A stretch of DNA of 64,000 nucleotides from Otis tarda (GCA_026413225.1 CM048552.1:185104053-185168052), one strand, 5' to 3'. Shown: positions 36,116 through 49,593, counted from the stretch's first letter. Notes: generated from the letters alone by a model not told the origin. Numbers and translations are program-made.

Positions 36116-37125
36116 GTGCAGAAACCTAAATTGAGTTATGTACAACCAGCCCCCTCTAGTGGCACTTTTCCCGTGAAGTCCATGCTTTGTGAAACTGGGG
36201 TTTGGGTTTCTTATTTTATACATATACCATACTGTAAGGAGTTTGTGACAGGATCAAGGTTCAAACTGTTTGGATCACTACAATCTTCCTTACCCTGCAG
36301 AGCCAGGCACACGAAGCAAGGCACCTTCAGAAGTTTCTGTGATGGAGTGAAATGAAAATCATGATCAAACCACACAAACGTGAACAAAACTGCTGATTGG
36401 GAATACACAGCTTTTCAATCCAACGCTGATGCTTCAGTTATCTCCTCTTGAAAAATCTTCAAGCCTCTTTTGCCTTCTTCTTCACCCAGGGTGCTTCCAA
36501 CCACACCTCTAAATGTAAAGCTAGTGTTAGAGGAGATCCACTCCCTAAAACTATACTTCAGCATTCCTCTAGCAGTATTTATTGCAGTGTAACTTAAGGC
36601 ATCTAACCCCCATGCTGGAGCATAACAATCATATTTTACATGTGACGGAGTACATACAGAGTTCATTCTTACACAGTTCCCCAAAGAGAGGACTGGAAAA
36701 GCTTAAAATTACAGCCAGCTTGTGTTGGGGAGCTCAGTTTGATCTTCCCACTAACTCGGGATTTTCAAGTTGCCTACCCTGGAGGCAGAGGACAAAGCTT
36801 CGGCAAGGTTAGAAGAAAAATCATTACCTTGTTTTATCAAAAGATCATTAAAAATATAACTCTGACTTTCCCATCATGTTTAAATAGCGCAGCAATGGCT
36901 TATTACTGGGTGATCAATACAAGCATTCCTGCTTCTCAGATGTGGCCTGATTTGGAGACAAGGGGTTGTAATTAAGCAAAAGTTAAACTTGGCATTTTTT
37001 GATGTTTTTGCATTGGGCCCTGCTCCTTTAAACGTGCATGTATGTGCATGTGTGTACAAGGAGGTGTGTGTGGACATACCCGTACAGGCAGGCAGGGTTA
37101 GAGAGGAAGAAACCTTTTTAAAATA
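36116..37125. other. intergenic, nothing recognised
   Basis: No exon or named repeat. Plain sequence between two CR1 elements. Confidence 0.4.
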
Positions 37126-37205
37126 ATAGAATCACAGAATAGTTTGAGTTGGAAGGTACTTTTAAAGGCCATCTAGTCCAACCCCCCTGCAAGGAGCAGG
37201 GACAT

Positions 37206-37970
37206 GGCAATCCCAGGCACAAATACAGGCTGGGCGGAGAATGGATTGAGAGCAGCCCTGAGGAGAAAGACTTGGGAGTGCTGGTAGACGAGAGGCTCAA
37301 CATGAGCGGGCAATGTGCCCTTGCGGCCCAGAAGGCCAACCGCATCCTGGGCTGCATCAAGAGGAGCGTGGCCAGCAGGTCGAGGGAGGTGATTCTGCCC
37401 CTCTACTCCGCCCTGGTGAGACCCCACCTGGAGTACTGTGTCCAGTTCTGGAGTCCCCAACACAAGAAGGACATGGACCAGTTGGAAAGGGTCCAGAGAA
37501 GGGCCATGAAGATGATCAGAGGGCTGGAGCACCTCTCCTATGAGGACAGGCTGAGAGAGTTGGGGCTGTTCAGCCTGGAGAAGAGGAGGCTCCGGGGAGA
37601 CCTGATAGCGGTCTTCCAATACCTCAAGGGGGCCTACAGGAAAGATGGGGAGAAGCTGTTCAGTAGGGCCTGTTGTGATAGGACAAGGGGTAATGGGTTT
37701 AAATTAGAAGGAGGTAGGTTTAGATTAGATATTAGAAAAAAATTTTTTACAATGAGAGTTATAGAGCACTGGAACAGGTTGCCCAGAGAGGTGGTTGTTG
37801 TCCCATCCCTGGAAATGTTCAAGGCCAGTCTGGATGAGGCTCTGAGCAACCTGATCTAGTCAGGGATGTCCCTGCTCCTTGCAGGGGGGTTGGACTAGAT
37901 GACCTTTGAAGGTCCCTTCCAACTCTAACCATTCTATGATTCTATGATTCTATGATTCTATGATTCTATG
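37206..37970 (+). mobile_element. young nested CR1 LINE, 5'-truncated
   Basis: The + strand frame is open from the insertion point to a natural stop at 37857-37859 and encodes the last 217 residues of CR1 ORF2. Landmarks are [59 protein letters not shown] and [21 protein letters not shown] complete 3' tail follows and ends in five exact ATTCTATG octamers. Flanking ACAT (37202-37205 and 37971-37974; GACAT if the last G of the tail is shared) is the target duplication in the older CR1. The intact frame indicates recent activity. Confidence 0.93.
37931..37970 (+). repeat. CR1 terminal octamer array, five ATTCTATG units
   Basis: Five perfect tandem copies of ATTCTATG form the exact 3' end of the nested CR1. 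CR1 copies usually carry two to four such units. Confidence 0.95.
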
Positions 37971-38397
37971 ACATGTCCAACCAGATCAGGTTGCTCAGAG
38001 CTTCATCCAACCTGGCCTTGAATGTTTCCAGGGATGGGGCATCTACCACCTCTCTGGGCAACCTGTGCCAGTGTTTCACCACCCTCATTGCAAAAATTTT
38101 TTTCAATATCTAATCTGAATCTATCTCCCTCTATTTTAAAACCATTGCCCCTCATCCTATCACAACAGGCCCTACTGAAAGTGTTTCTCCCCATCTTTCC
38201 TCTAGGTCCCCTTTAGGTACTGGCAGGCCGCTATAAGGTCTCCCCAGAGCCTTCTCTTCTCCAGGCTGAATAGCCCCAACTCTCTCAGCCTGTCCTCATA
38301 GGAGAGGTGCTCCAGCCCTCTGATCATCTTCGTGGCCCTCCTCTGGACTCGCTCCAACAGGTCCATGTCCTTCTTATGTTGGGGAGCTCCAGAGCTG

Positions 38398-41300
38398 ACT
38401 TGCTTTTTATTGCATGTCCTTTCTCAATTCCCTGCTCCAGTCACCTGGAAGGTGGCTGAAGGGTGCAGGCGATATGGATGATGTAGTGAGACACTCTGAG
38501 AGCTCTTCTCTTTGCATGCAGAGGATAAGGTAGCCGTGAGCAACATACACCCATGTACTGATTTTGCACAGCCAGTGGGGAGGATTTGGGCCACAGATAA
38601 TACTGATGGGCATGTCCTCTCCCATTGCTTGTGGAGGAAAAGGCAATGATTGGGGACCATGTACGGCATTCCTTGGTTGTGTGGCTATGCCCATGGCATT
38701 TTGTACCTGTAAAATACAGATGAGTTTCCAGGCCAGCAAACAGGGCTGGTTGTTGGACCAGCTGAAGCACATGGTGCGGTCGCCTGGTCCATTCTGGAGC
38801 GTGTCCTCCTGCCAGGAAGCAACCACTTCCCACAGCCTGCTGTGCATTGGGCAAGCACAGGAAAGATGTGTTTGCATGGGGAGTGAAGTGAAGCTTACAA
38901 CAGGAAAAACTGCAATGATCTGTGCTTAACAGCGCTGTACTGTTGCCCCATCAGATTTACAAAACTCCCAACAGACTTGCTTCTGCTGTTCTGAGCTTTT
39001 GCTCTTACCTGCTCCTCATTTTGTCCTCTCACTGTGCTCAGTGCACTTAGATTTACTTTCTCAGCTATTCCTGTCACCTGCAACAGCCCCATCTCCTATG
39101 CCATCTACACTGACTCGTCTCTTGGAGTCGAGCTGAGCAAGCGTCTCACATCGCTCACAATGAGAAGAAAATTGAGGTTTCTGTTTTATTAATTGAGGCT
39201 GGGGAGAAGGGAGGTGCTGAACAGATACAAGTGACTGCTCTCCTCAGCCTTACTGCCTATGAACAGTGCCAAATTCCTTCAGAGGTCAAGGCACATCTTT
39301 CTGATCAACATGTGAAACACATCCCTCTTCATTCCTTTCTTGTCCCTCATCTTGGCTTAGGGCAACATCCGCAGGCAGTGCACAGGGCAAAATTTAAGTG
39401 ATGTCTTATTTTTAAGTGTCCAGTTGCCTGTGGCTGAGAAGCCCAGGACCAGCCACGACAACGTACCTACTTCTGCAGGCACACAGCTAGCCATTAAATA
39501 CCAGACTGGCCACCTGGGGTTTCTACAAGCAGCTTACAACCATCACGCATAACTAGAAGCTCAAGCTTATGTATAAATTTCAAAATTTCCTGCAGTCCCA
39601 GTGCATGAACCGCCACATGGTGGGTCATATGTTGTGCCACAGCCTCTTGCTTGAGTGGCACCCTGGCATTTTTTTGCAAAAGGCAGGAAATCCCTGGGTC
39701 AGCTTTTATTCCACTGGGGTAGAAAGAGAAATGATTCAGTGTCAGCAACTTTCCTCTTGTTCCTCCTTCCTCTGACTCAGGCAGAACTCTGGAGAGAAGT
39801 CCTGCATAGCCACAAGTTATCTACTCATTAGACAGGGGTTTGTACCTCTTTGGTCAGTCAGGGTGAGATAGCGGCAAACAGCAAATACCAGCTGCCCCCC
39901 TGTTCCTGCATGAGCAGTGCTTGAAATGATCTATGACACAGCAGAGTGGCAGGACCAGCAGGTAAATTTTATGCCATCTGCTGTCAAATTTGGATGACAG
40001 GGTTTTTTTTGAGAAATCTGTCCTTAGGCACTGGCATGGCTTCAGCATTTGTTTTCCTGGTAAGACCCAGTGCACATAAAAGACTGGAAGAACCGACGGA
40101 CTTGTTGACTTGGCAAATAGTGCCCTCAGGACAGTCAGATGCTACACCAGATGTGGTCACAGCCTGGCTTTGGAGACAAAGAAGTATAATTTTTTTTTGT
40201 GACGCATGCTAAATGTCATTTCTATATCTAGAGCAGCTGTGACTCCCTGGATTATAAAATCTGAGGATTTACAACAAATTCATTTTTCTGAGAAAAAAGC
40301 ATGTGCTTCTGTTCTGTTGTCAGTAGGCTGTGGGAAGCAAAAGTGTGAGCTAGCTATGTCTTACATCATCAGAAAGAGGTTTTTTTTCCTTTAAGCTTGA
40401 CTGGAATTCTTAATTACTTGGACTGGGAAGATATGTAGGTGAACAAGGGTCAACAGGAAACAGAATCATAGTTAAGTTGCTGAAAGCTGGAAGAAAGGAT
40501 GAGTGGTGAAAAGGTACGTGGCAGATAGCAGTGGGAATTTTCAGTCATGGAGAAAGTAAAGTCTCTTAGTAATAGCTAAAGGCTAATTAATGTGATACGC
40601 ATTGGAAAATTAGAGTTCTTTGGGTTGCTCCTCTGAAGGAGGAACAGGGATAGAGAGCAGGGGAGCACTTGGGCCTGATATGAGTGCCCAGGAGAGACAG
40701 CAGCTGGAGGCAATAAGTGGCAGGCACCAAGGTGCACCTTCTTAGCAGGTCAGGTGTGAAGGAAGGAATGCTGAAGGCTCTGGACAACTGCTGTTGGTAG
40801 ATGGTAGAGGAAAAAAGGTGTGGCTGTGGAAGCTAGGAACCCTTGGGAAGGTAGGAGTGAACAATCTGTCTGCAGGTACTCAGACAGGAAAGGATGGCCT
40901 GAAGAAATTCCCTGTGAAAAGGAGATCTGAAAAGACAAAAATGTGAGGGAAAATTGCTGGGAAGATATGAGAGTAAGGTAATCGTAATCCTTTGGTGAGC
41001 ACTCAGCATAGTGCCAGGACAAGACCGTCATGGAGACAGGCCCTGGGCCCAGCATCAGAGGCCAGATCCAGAACCAGCAGATGGGCTGTTTGTGGATTTC
41101 CCCATCTCCTGGCAGGAGCAACTGGAAGGTCAACTTGGGGAAGTGTCATGGCCACCTCCAGCCAGCACCTGCCGGAGCTGCAGTTGTGCACATTTGCTCT
41201 GTAAAAGGGGAAGCGCGTGTGTTAACTAGCCAGAAAGCAGTTTTGAAATAGGAAGTGTGTAGGATATGCGGGTAGTTATTTCTGCTTTCACATTAGTCTA

Positions 41301-42436
41301 TCAAATACAGAAATCCTGGGGATGGTGGTAAGGGGGGTCCAGTCTGTCTAACTCCAGTATAGGCCTTGTACCTGACCACTGGGACCTGTAGCCAGACAGA
41401 GCAACAGCAGTGCCTCTTCAGCCTTGTCTATGCATTTCATCCTTCCTGAGAAAGTCTGTCTCCATCTCCATTGTTTCTCTTAAAGTCAGAGAAGAACAAC
41501 ACTCCACTGCTCAGGATGCCTAAATCTGGGGTATGCTTCCAGCCACACCATCAACTTCCTCAGGGCTGTTTCAGCCTCAGCTCCACTTCGCTTCCATTTT
41601 GCTATCTGCAAAACAATGCAGACACTTTTCTCCAACTGCTCATCTCATCAGATTTTCATACTTTAGCGACTTCTCAAGCTTTTATTATGCTTGTAAGTAG
41701 CCCTGGAGCTCCGCTTCAGTTGTAGATCCACAAACTTTCTTCTAACATGATGCGGCATGATGCTAATTTCATTTCCAGCTGAGAAGCAGCCCAGCCATGT
41801 TAGCGCTGTGCTAAGTAGCTTCTCCCACCGCGGGGTCTTCCTGTAAGGGGAACATTGCTATTACAGTCAGATGTTACTAGGGTCTAATTTAGCTTAGGAA
41901 ATCCTCTGTCACAAGAGAAGTGTGGATATGTCTTCTCTGCTGTGTTAGCACATAAACCACTACTCACATTCTTTTGTGTTCTCCATAAAATGTGTAGGAT
42001 GCTTGCCCTATTCCAGTAAAACCATTCTTGCTTTGATTTAGTTTCACCCTCTGAGAACCCAGGGAGGGGGAACTTGATTTACAGTAACTGTTGGACCAAG
42101 ATGAGAGTACAGTAAAATGGCTCCAAGTTGCAGGTGGGACAAATAAATTCTTCTTTCCCACACCATGCTCCTTGATGAGCCACAGCAGCATTTCAGCGGA
42201 GTGACTGACTTGCTTTGAAGTGACCACAACACCACATTCCTTCTGCTTTATGCAAGGCACTGTGATTTCTTCCAGGGAATGATTCTTGGTGGTGTCTCCT
42301 AAGGCAGCAAGCAGATCTTTCCAAGGACCTGTCTGTGCTACTCTACGGCACTTTTTCTTTTTGTCAGGCTGACAACACCTCAGTGAATTTGCTTCTCTTT
42401 TCTTTGCTAACATCCTCCTCAGTGTCATCCTTGGAT
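38398..42436. other. intergenic, nothing recognised
   Basis: Several open frames of 120-156 codons occur on both strands, for example 38407-38877, but they overlap one another in different frames and show no domain or splice structure. A T-run lies near 40,192. I see no named repeat. Confidence 0.45.
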
Positions 42437-42674
42437 TATAGAATCATAGAATGGTTTGGATTGGAAGGGACCTGTAAAGGTCATCTAGTCCAACTCCTCT
42501 GCAAGGAGCAGGGACATCTCCAACTAGAACTAGTTCCTCAGAGCCCCGTCCAACCTAGCCTTGAATGTTGATGCCCCCAGGGATGGGGCATCAACCACCT
42601 CTCTGGGCAACCTGTGCTAGTGTTTCACCACCCTCACTGTAAAAAAAAAAAAATTCCTTATATCCAGTCTGAAT
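42437..42674 (-). mobile_element. CR1 LINE 3'-end fragment
   Basis: The complement of the CR1 tail ('aggtcatctagtccaactcc') is followed by the ORF2 C-terminal segment ('ctctctgggcaacctgtgct'), ending in an A-run and 'ttatatccagtctgaat'. It abuts the end of a 154-codon open frame at 41964-42428 that shows no recognisable domain. Confidence 0.88.
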
Positions 42675-44509
42675 AAGGAATAACATTTTCTGTTATGGAA
42701 TAACATTTTAACATATAGAAATCAAGTCATTCTGCAAAGTATTTTATTATATTCTTTGTTTTATCATAAGGAGCACATCTCAGAAATAAATTCGTCTGGG
42801 CTGCAAAGAGGCAAAAATGGTGTAGAAGGTGAATAAAACAGACCTAGGAGAAGAAGAGCTGGTAACATTGGAGGTTTAGGTCTGTTTCATTTTGCCTCTC
42901 TGGACAACTGGAAAGGCCCTGACTAAAATAGCACAGAAAGGAGTCCAAGAGGAACTGGTGCTGCTTGGGGAAGTAAGGCGAGTCAGATCACTTCAGACAA
43001 GTGACACAGACAGCAGGAGCAGCTGTGAAAAATCAGTCCAGCTCAGCTGCTACAAATGTCCATTGTCCAAACAGCTCTGCATGCATCCAGATCCTGCACA
43101 GCAATCAATATCAGCAACACATTGCTGGGGCACAAGACAGTTACTTGAATAAAATTGTTTCTAGTGAAGAGCTGACATTGAAAGATGCTCCGTAAGCATT
43201 TCATCCTGTTCCCTGAGCTCTCTCTGCATCTGTCCATCATTCAGGCAGAATTCGCCATTTCCAAATCACAGGCAGGTGCAGGCAGGAAACGAATCAAGCT
43301 GCTAAGACTAGGGCAATTCTGGGTCTGAGGAGGAGACCTCCAGGCAATGGAAAATTTTTTACTGGAAAGGGCCATCGAATTAAGGACTCCAGAAGACTGC
43401 AATTTTTTACTCAGTTCCTCCTTAATCCCCATTTCAGCACTTCTTATGAGATCCAGGCCATTGGTGTCTGGCTTCCTTTGCACTGCACCAGAGGCAGGTG
43501 CCCACCCCAGGTCCAAGGAATGGGCACTGTCAGCACAAAAACCCACACCATGGATATAGCCCCTACAGCTGTACACTCAGGTACTTTAGTGTCTCACCCT
43601 TGCTGCCTTCTTGTGTCAAATTTCCCTGTCTATGTGGTGATCTGCTCATACCACCTGTGCACCTACACAGGTACTCCATGGTATTTCCACAGATACTCAC
43701 CCTTAGGTCCACGAAGGTCATAGAGACTCTGGCTCTTGCTCACCAGAACCAGTTCTGCAATTCCTCAACTGCTTATGATTCTTCTGTATAAACCAGATGT
43801 TGTTTCAGGCAGAAGGTGCTTTGGTACTCTTTCCCCTGTGTATCCAGCACACTCAGGGAACTTATTTGGCCCCCAAATCCATCTACTGTCCAGTCCCACC
43901 CTTGCAGCAGTTGTTATTAGGCTGGCACTGGGTTTGGTTGCAAATAAATGAACCTTAAATGATAGAGCGAGAGGAAATCTGCATAGTGGGGAGAAAGAAA
44001 AAAAAAACAAACAACTTCCTTTTTCTTCTGCCTTAAGACATACTCCATCAAAAGCCCCAAAATAACAAACCTTCTGCAATTCGACAAGGAAAAACAAATT
44101 TAGGGAGATGCCATCGTTTTGTGGAAGGTGAGCAATTGGCATCTACCAAGCTGTAAACTTCCCTGAACGTATGAGTGGTTACACCAACCAATTACAGTCA
44201 TAGAGATTTTTTCTAATTAAATCATAGACATCTACACTGGCAAACTGGTTAATACTAAACATGGAACAATTTTGGCCCATGACAGCAAATACACATCAGG
44301 ATCTAACATGTACATGGCGCCATTCATAACAGGCGTATTGGATTTGGTGACCCCATGGTGAACAAAAGCATGGAGTATTCGAACTTGGCCCAGCTTGCAC
44401 CAGCTGCTCTCAGTACCAGAGCCCAGTCCTGGGCAAGTTTAATTTACTGATAACAGGTTTAATCTGAAATTTTAATTTTTAATCTAGTCAGATCTAAAAT
44501 ATTGTCAAC
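42675..44509. other. intergenic, nothing recognised
   Basis: No exon, RNA gene or repeat is supported. Short A-runs only. Confidence 0.4.
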
Positions 44510-45117
44510 TGTCCTGGTTTCGGCAGGGATGGAGTTAATTTTCCTCTCAGTAGCTGGTGTGTTTTGGATTTTGTATGTGAAGAACATTGATAAAAACACC
44601 CCGATGAGTTGTTGTTAATGAGACCAAGGACACTGTCTGGCTTTCCAAGTCTCGCTAATGTACAGGTGCCTGAAGCTGTGAGAAAGACAGACAGAATTGA
44701 CCCAAACCGGCCAAAGAGAGTATTCCATGCCATAAATGTCATGCTCAGTAAATAAATGGGGGTTGCCCGCGGGGAGGGGCATCTTCTTCCATCTCTCTCT
44801 CGGTCACAGGCATCGTTCCCCCTACCTTGCTAGCTTGCTTTTGTTCCTTTGCTTGCTGCTCGGTTTTGTCTCTGTGATCGCTGCTTGGGACAGGCTGTAT
44901 CGGTCATTGGGACATCAGGTGGTGAGAAATCGTACATTGTTAATTTTGTATATTTTAATATCCTTATATTCTCTTATGATTGTAGTTTTCCTTTGCTATT
45001 CTAGTAAATTGTCTTCATCTCAACCCACAAGTTTTCCTTTCATCCCCATTTCTCTCCTCCATCCCACCGGGGAGGGGGAGCGAGAAACTGTGTGGTGACA
45101 AGGGCTAAACCACAACA
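44510..45117 (+). mobile_element. LTR of an avian endogenous retrovirus (probably solo)
   Basis: 608 bp starting TGTCCTGGTTTCGGC, a 5' end common to a large avian LTR group, and ending GGCTAAACCACAACA. It contains an AATAAA signal (44751-44756). The flanking pentamers TCAAC and TAGAC differ at two positions, so the target duplication has either mutated or is absent. No retroviral coding sequence adjoins it. The 5' end resembles the complement of the end of the LTR at 61877-62348, so the two are related. Confidence 0.8.
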
Positions 45118-48100
45118 TAGACAGAATGGGAGATTTATTTGGTGCAAAGCTTCTACTGCTGCCAGTCTTGCTCAGCTCTCTCTAACTCCATTAAGCGTAT
45201 GCTACCCAAGTCTTTCTTGTAAATCTATTCCTGCCTTTACTGATTACGTTTCCCTTAATGACCTCCTGGTTTGAGGATCTTTAGAAGACCTTTCTCCAAT
45301 CTGTGCTCAGTCAGATAGGCGATATGTGATCAAACATGGCGCTTACATGTACAAAATGAAAGGGGCTTGTAGCTTTGTTCAGAATCATAAGGGAGGGCAA
45401 ATACTCTAGACCAAAGGATACCCATCATTATGTCAATGCTGAACCACATTAAGTACAACTGGTATCTTAGAGAGAAAACTTCAGGTGTTTTTCAGAGTAT
45501 TCAGATTTCTGGCATAACGGAAAACTATCTCAAGCAGCAGTCACAGAGCAGATGTGGGGAAATAGTGGTAAATTTCCTTAAAAAAAATTAAAAACATGAA
45601 AATAGGTACATCAAGAGGTGAAAGACTTCTGCCAAAAGAGTTTGTGTACTCTGTGTACAAAACCACAAAAAGTATTATTTATCATAAAACACACAAATAT
45701 TTTCTTCTGTTAAAGTGAATGGGTGTGACAGATATCCCTGGAATTATACGGACCCATAAAACTACTTAATTACTTGACATACTTGCTTACAGTTGCAACA
45801 AGACCTGTATTTGTGAGTCCATAGTACGCCTCGCAATTAGAATCATTCTGTTATTTACAGTAACAGCTGCATGATGTATCATGAAAGATCCTGGCTGCAA
45901 CACACTGTACAAAGTCTTGCCAAAGCACTTCCACCTCTAGACCACCTCACAACTGAAACTAAGAGGAAAAATACAACAAATGAGTATAAAGAAATAATTA
46001 GTGGAAAAGCAGGTAGAATTGTTAGCAGCAAGAGTGAGATATTGGTATTGTGTTCCTTTGAAAAGCTGCTCCTATGGGAACTACTCATAAAACAGTCTTG
46101 ACCTGAATTCTGCCTGTGGAGTGAGGCAGGCAGTTAACTAGGAATACGGTTCTCTGCCTCTTACATCCCTGAGAGCACTTCTCCAGTAGTGTCCTCAGAG
46201 GTGCTCCTGTTGCATCCCACACAGCATCATGAAACTCCACTGTTAAGAACAAGCATTGGTCCTCATTGCTCAGGCAAACAGAGGTATGACAATTCCCTTT
46301 CTTTCCCTTGCTGAAGAGTCATGTCTCTTGCCACTGCCCTCTGTGAAACACGTTCAGCTTTCTAGCTAGCAGGCAGCTTAGTTTGAACTGGCCCAACTCC
46401 TTGGCAAGGCAGCCTAACCCTTCTATGTCTTCCCCTCTCAAAGAAATCAGAGTTTCCATGTGTAGGATTTTACTTCCTGCGAAGTTCACTGTAGCCATAC
46501 AGCTTTTGTTTCTTAAGATGTTCTTATCTTGGAGCTGCTTTATCATCTGGCTTAACCTCAGAAATTATCATACTCTGTAGTTATTCATAGAGAGATGCTC
46601 AGGAAGAGCACAGTATTAATCTAAGAAGCTTAATGAGTCTTAATGAGAACTTGATTCAAAGAACAGGGCTACGCCCTAAAGCCACCTAGAGGGTTAGTAG
46701 CACAGAAGTCACCTTCCTGTCCAAGGTGCTTTATCACCAAATCAAAAAAAAAAAACAGTGCATGCTTTCAGTTTTGTCGTGGTTGCTTTATGCTATCCCA
46801 GGATAGCAGCTGATAGGAAGAAACTCTCACCTCAGCAACACTGAAAACAGCTTGTGGCTACAAGTCTAGTCACCCATTCCTCGCTTCTCACCAAAGAGTT
46901 CAGGGTGAATGGCTTCAGCATGTTCCTGTGGTATCTTGCATTGACACCAGCATACAAGAACATGGTTTGGGTATGCCCCTCTCTCCAGGCCTAACAGTCC
47001 ACCCCCTCAAAAGCAGCAAATAGCGGCCTCTCTTATTCCTTCCAACCTGTGATCAATGTGTTGGCATCTCACAACTTAGTCCTTCTTGCTTTAGCTTCAG
47101 CAGTAGACCATTTTAAGTAGTTTTACTTGAATTATAGGCATGCTGATCCTCTTGGGTCTTCTGCTTTCCTCCAGCTACTCAAACTCACCGAGGATCTTCT
47201 CTTGCTGCAATATACATTGTGGTACATAGCAATAATTAGTGAGGATAAGCTGTACAGGCTCTGTGGAGACCTGGATTGAAGCAAGGAGAGGTAATGTATC
47301 ACCACTTAATGCATGAAACTCACTCTCTGATGCTCCCCCTCCACTCTCCTCCTCCCCCCTACCACTACTTTTTAGTGAGACTTGAACATTTGTGAAAAGC
47401 ACAGCCAGGAACCAGATCAGCTCTTCTAAATTAATGAATAATGAAAAAGATGTATTCAGTTGCATTGCAGGTTATCCCACAGAAGGATTATACAAGTGAG
47501 CTCCTTCGTAAGCAGAAAATCCCTACAGCAAGGCCTTTCATGTGATTCAGTTAGTTGTGCACCCAACTTAAATGAGAATTTACTCTTGCATAACATTAAA
47601 TACAGTCAGCTGCATAAGCAGGCTCTTTCTCACCACATCTTACCCTGCGTCAGTATCCGTTTGGTGATCTTGAGTAAGAGATGATAAGCTTGCTTCTGAG
47701 CAGTAAGTAGGTAAGCTGGTTTTGGCCACAAAAACAATAGCTAAGTAGAAGAGTTAGTGAGCTTACTAATAATGGGAGCCTCAGCATGGATGTGAACCTA
47801 CTCAAACCCTGGTTGCAGACAGCTGATCTTTACCTTGTTAAAAGCTGCAGCTGGCAGGTGAGGAGAGAAGAACAGAGCACAAATTGCAAACAACAAATTC
47901 AAAATATTAAGAGCATCCCATTGGAGAGATCAGAACTTCAGTATATGCTTTTCAAGTTCTGGGGTTTCTCTGTTCATTGGTACTTCATATGTGGCATAAA
48001 CAAAAAAATGGTTTTACAGGTTCAATCCGTTCCTCTGGGTTTCTGAAGGCATGGGCTGCTTCCTCAGCCAGTTTCATCAGAAGTAACCAACCAGGCTAGG

Positions 48101-48244
48101 AAAGAAAGCTGCTTTTAACTTCAAGCACTCCACCTTTATGGAAGAACTCAGTCTGCAAATATGAGGGTGGATTTAAACAGGAGCATCTCTCCTGCTCGCT
48201 GCCTCTCCTCACATTCCTAAGTGCTCTGAAAAGAAACTTCTAGA
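45118..48244. other. intergenic, nothing recognised
   Basis: AT-rich DNA without supported exons or named repeats. A short A-run lies near 46,745. Confidence 0.45.
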
Positions 48245-48395
48245 GCAGTGTACTGGGTGCAGGTGGCAAAGTGTTGGCAGGGCGGATGGCTGCAGGGTGG
48301 CTTCTGTGTGAAGAGGCCAGGACTATTCCATGCCAGACACAACTGCTTCCAGCCAACTCCGATGAACTCACCATGGGACACAGATGAGCCCCTCA
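48245..48395 (+). mobile_element. LTR fragment, U3-like
   Basis: 'tgaagaggccaggactattc', 'ccagacacaactgcttccag' and 'aactccgatgaactcaccat' resemble the U3 part of avian LTRs carrying a 'gagaagag...gttccagctggctcc' segment. The right end joins CR1 sequence at about 48,395 without spacer. The assignment is from pattern memory and is tentative. Confidence 0.4.
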
Positions 48396-49200
48396 TACTT
48401 GAAAAGTTGTGTCGGTCCAGTGAGGTTCCTACTGACTGGAAAAAGGAAAACATAACCCCCATTTTTACAAAAGGAAATAAGGAAGACCCAGGGGATGACA
48501 TGCCAGTCTCACCTCTGCACCTGGCAAGATCATGGAGCAGATTCTCCTGGAAACCATGCTAAGGCACATAGAAAATAAGGAGGTGACTGGTGACAGCCAA
48601 CACAGCTTCACTAAGGGCAAATCGTGCCTGACCAATTTGGTGGCCTTCTACAACAGGGTTACACCATCTGTGGTTAAGGGAAGAGCAACTGACAGCATCT
48701 GCCTGGACTTCTGCAAAGCATTTGACACTGTCCCACACGACATCCTTCTCTCTGAACTGGAGAGGCATGGTTTGATGGATGGACCACTCTGTGGATAAGG
48801 AGTTGGCTGGATGGCCCCACTCAGAGAGTGGTGGTCAACGGTTCAACATCCAAGTGGAGACTGGTGACAACTGGCGTTCCTCAGGAACTGGCATTGAGAA
48901 CAGCGCTATTTAACATCTTTGTCAGCGACATGGACAGTGGGATAGAGTGTGCCCTCAGCAAGTTCACCAATGACACCAAGCTGTGTGGAGCTGTTGACAC
49001 ACTGGAGGGGAGGGATGCCATCCAGAGGGACCTTGACAGGCTGGAGAGGTAGGCCCATGCAAACCTCATGAAGTTCAACCAGGCCAAGTGCAAGGTCCTG
49101 CGCATGGGTCATGGCAATCCCAAGCACAAATACAGGCTGGGGGTAGAATGAATCAAAAGTAGCCCTGAGAAGGATTTTGGGGTGTTAGTTGATGAGAAGC
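48396..49200 (+). mobile_element. decayed CR1 ORF2 (reverse transcriptase) fragment
   Basis: Three successive frames give [40 protein letters not shown] with [18 protein letters not shown], and [16 protein letters not shown] to [11 protein letters not shown]. This is the same ORF2 region as at 29860-30822 but with at least two frameshifts and a stop at about 49,050. The catalytic FADD box reads FTND, so one catalytic Asp is lost. The copy ends abruptly near 49,200, before the C-terminus and tail. Confidence 0.9.
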
Positions 49201-49593
49201 AGACAAGCTTTTTCTATTGTAGAGCTTTTGAGAGAATTATTTCATACTTTATCACTTTTTCCTGTTTCCAAAATATGACACAGGTAAGGATTTCCAAAAC
49301 TCATTTACTATCTATACATTATTTGCAGAATTACAGAGAATAATTTTTACATGGAAAAATATAATATTAAAAATCTTACATACAAGGACAAATAATAACA
49401 GAGAAGGCTGCTCAAATAATTAACATCCAATCTTTCTGTCACCAGTTAAGATGAAACTCCTTTAGGCTGAGTTTTCAACGATGATATTAAAGGTTTTTTA
49501 TGGTGGTTTTTTCTTTTTTTTTCCTCTCTCTCCTTTTTAACCCCCTATAAAGGAGACATGCATTAAAAATAGCAATGTCTAAAACAACATTAT
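49201..49593. other. intergenic or RUBCNL 3' flank
   Basis: AT-rich sequence between the decayed CR1 and the RUBCNL terminal exon. It may hold part of the RUBCNL 3' untranslated region, if that extends beyond the first poly(A) signal. Confidence 0.4.

Larger units (their letters stand above)
37126..38397 (-). mobile_element. older CR1 split by a younger CR1 insertion
   Basis: The pieces 37126-37205 and 37970-38397 are the two halves of one minus-strand CR1. The first half holds the terminal tail up to 'gcaaggagcagggacat'. The second continues with 'acatgtccaaccagatcagg' and runs back through the ORF2 C-terminus to about 38,397. Removing the + strand CR1 between them and one copy of ACAT restores the usual CR1 order. 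The frame of the older copy is eroded. Confidence 0.88.

Noticed and set aside
38407..38877. 156-codon minus-strand open frame
   Set aside because: Three overlapping frames in different registers and no domain.
41964..42428. 154-codon minus-strand open frame downstream of RUBCNL
   Set aside because: I could not recognise a domain, and length alone is within chance. Its end abuts a CR1. It would deserve a protein search.
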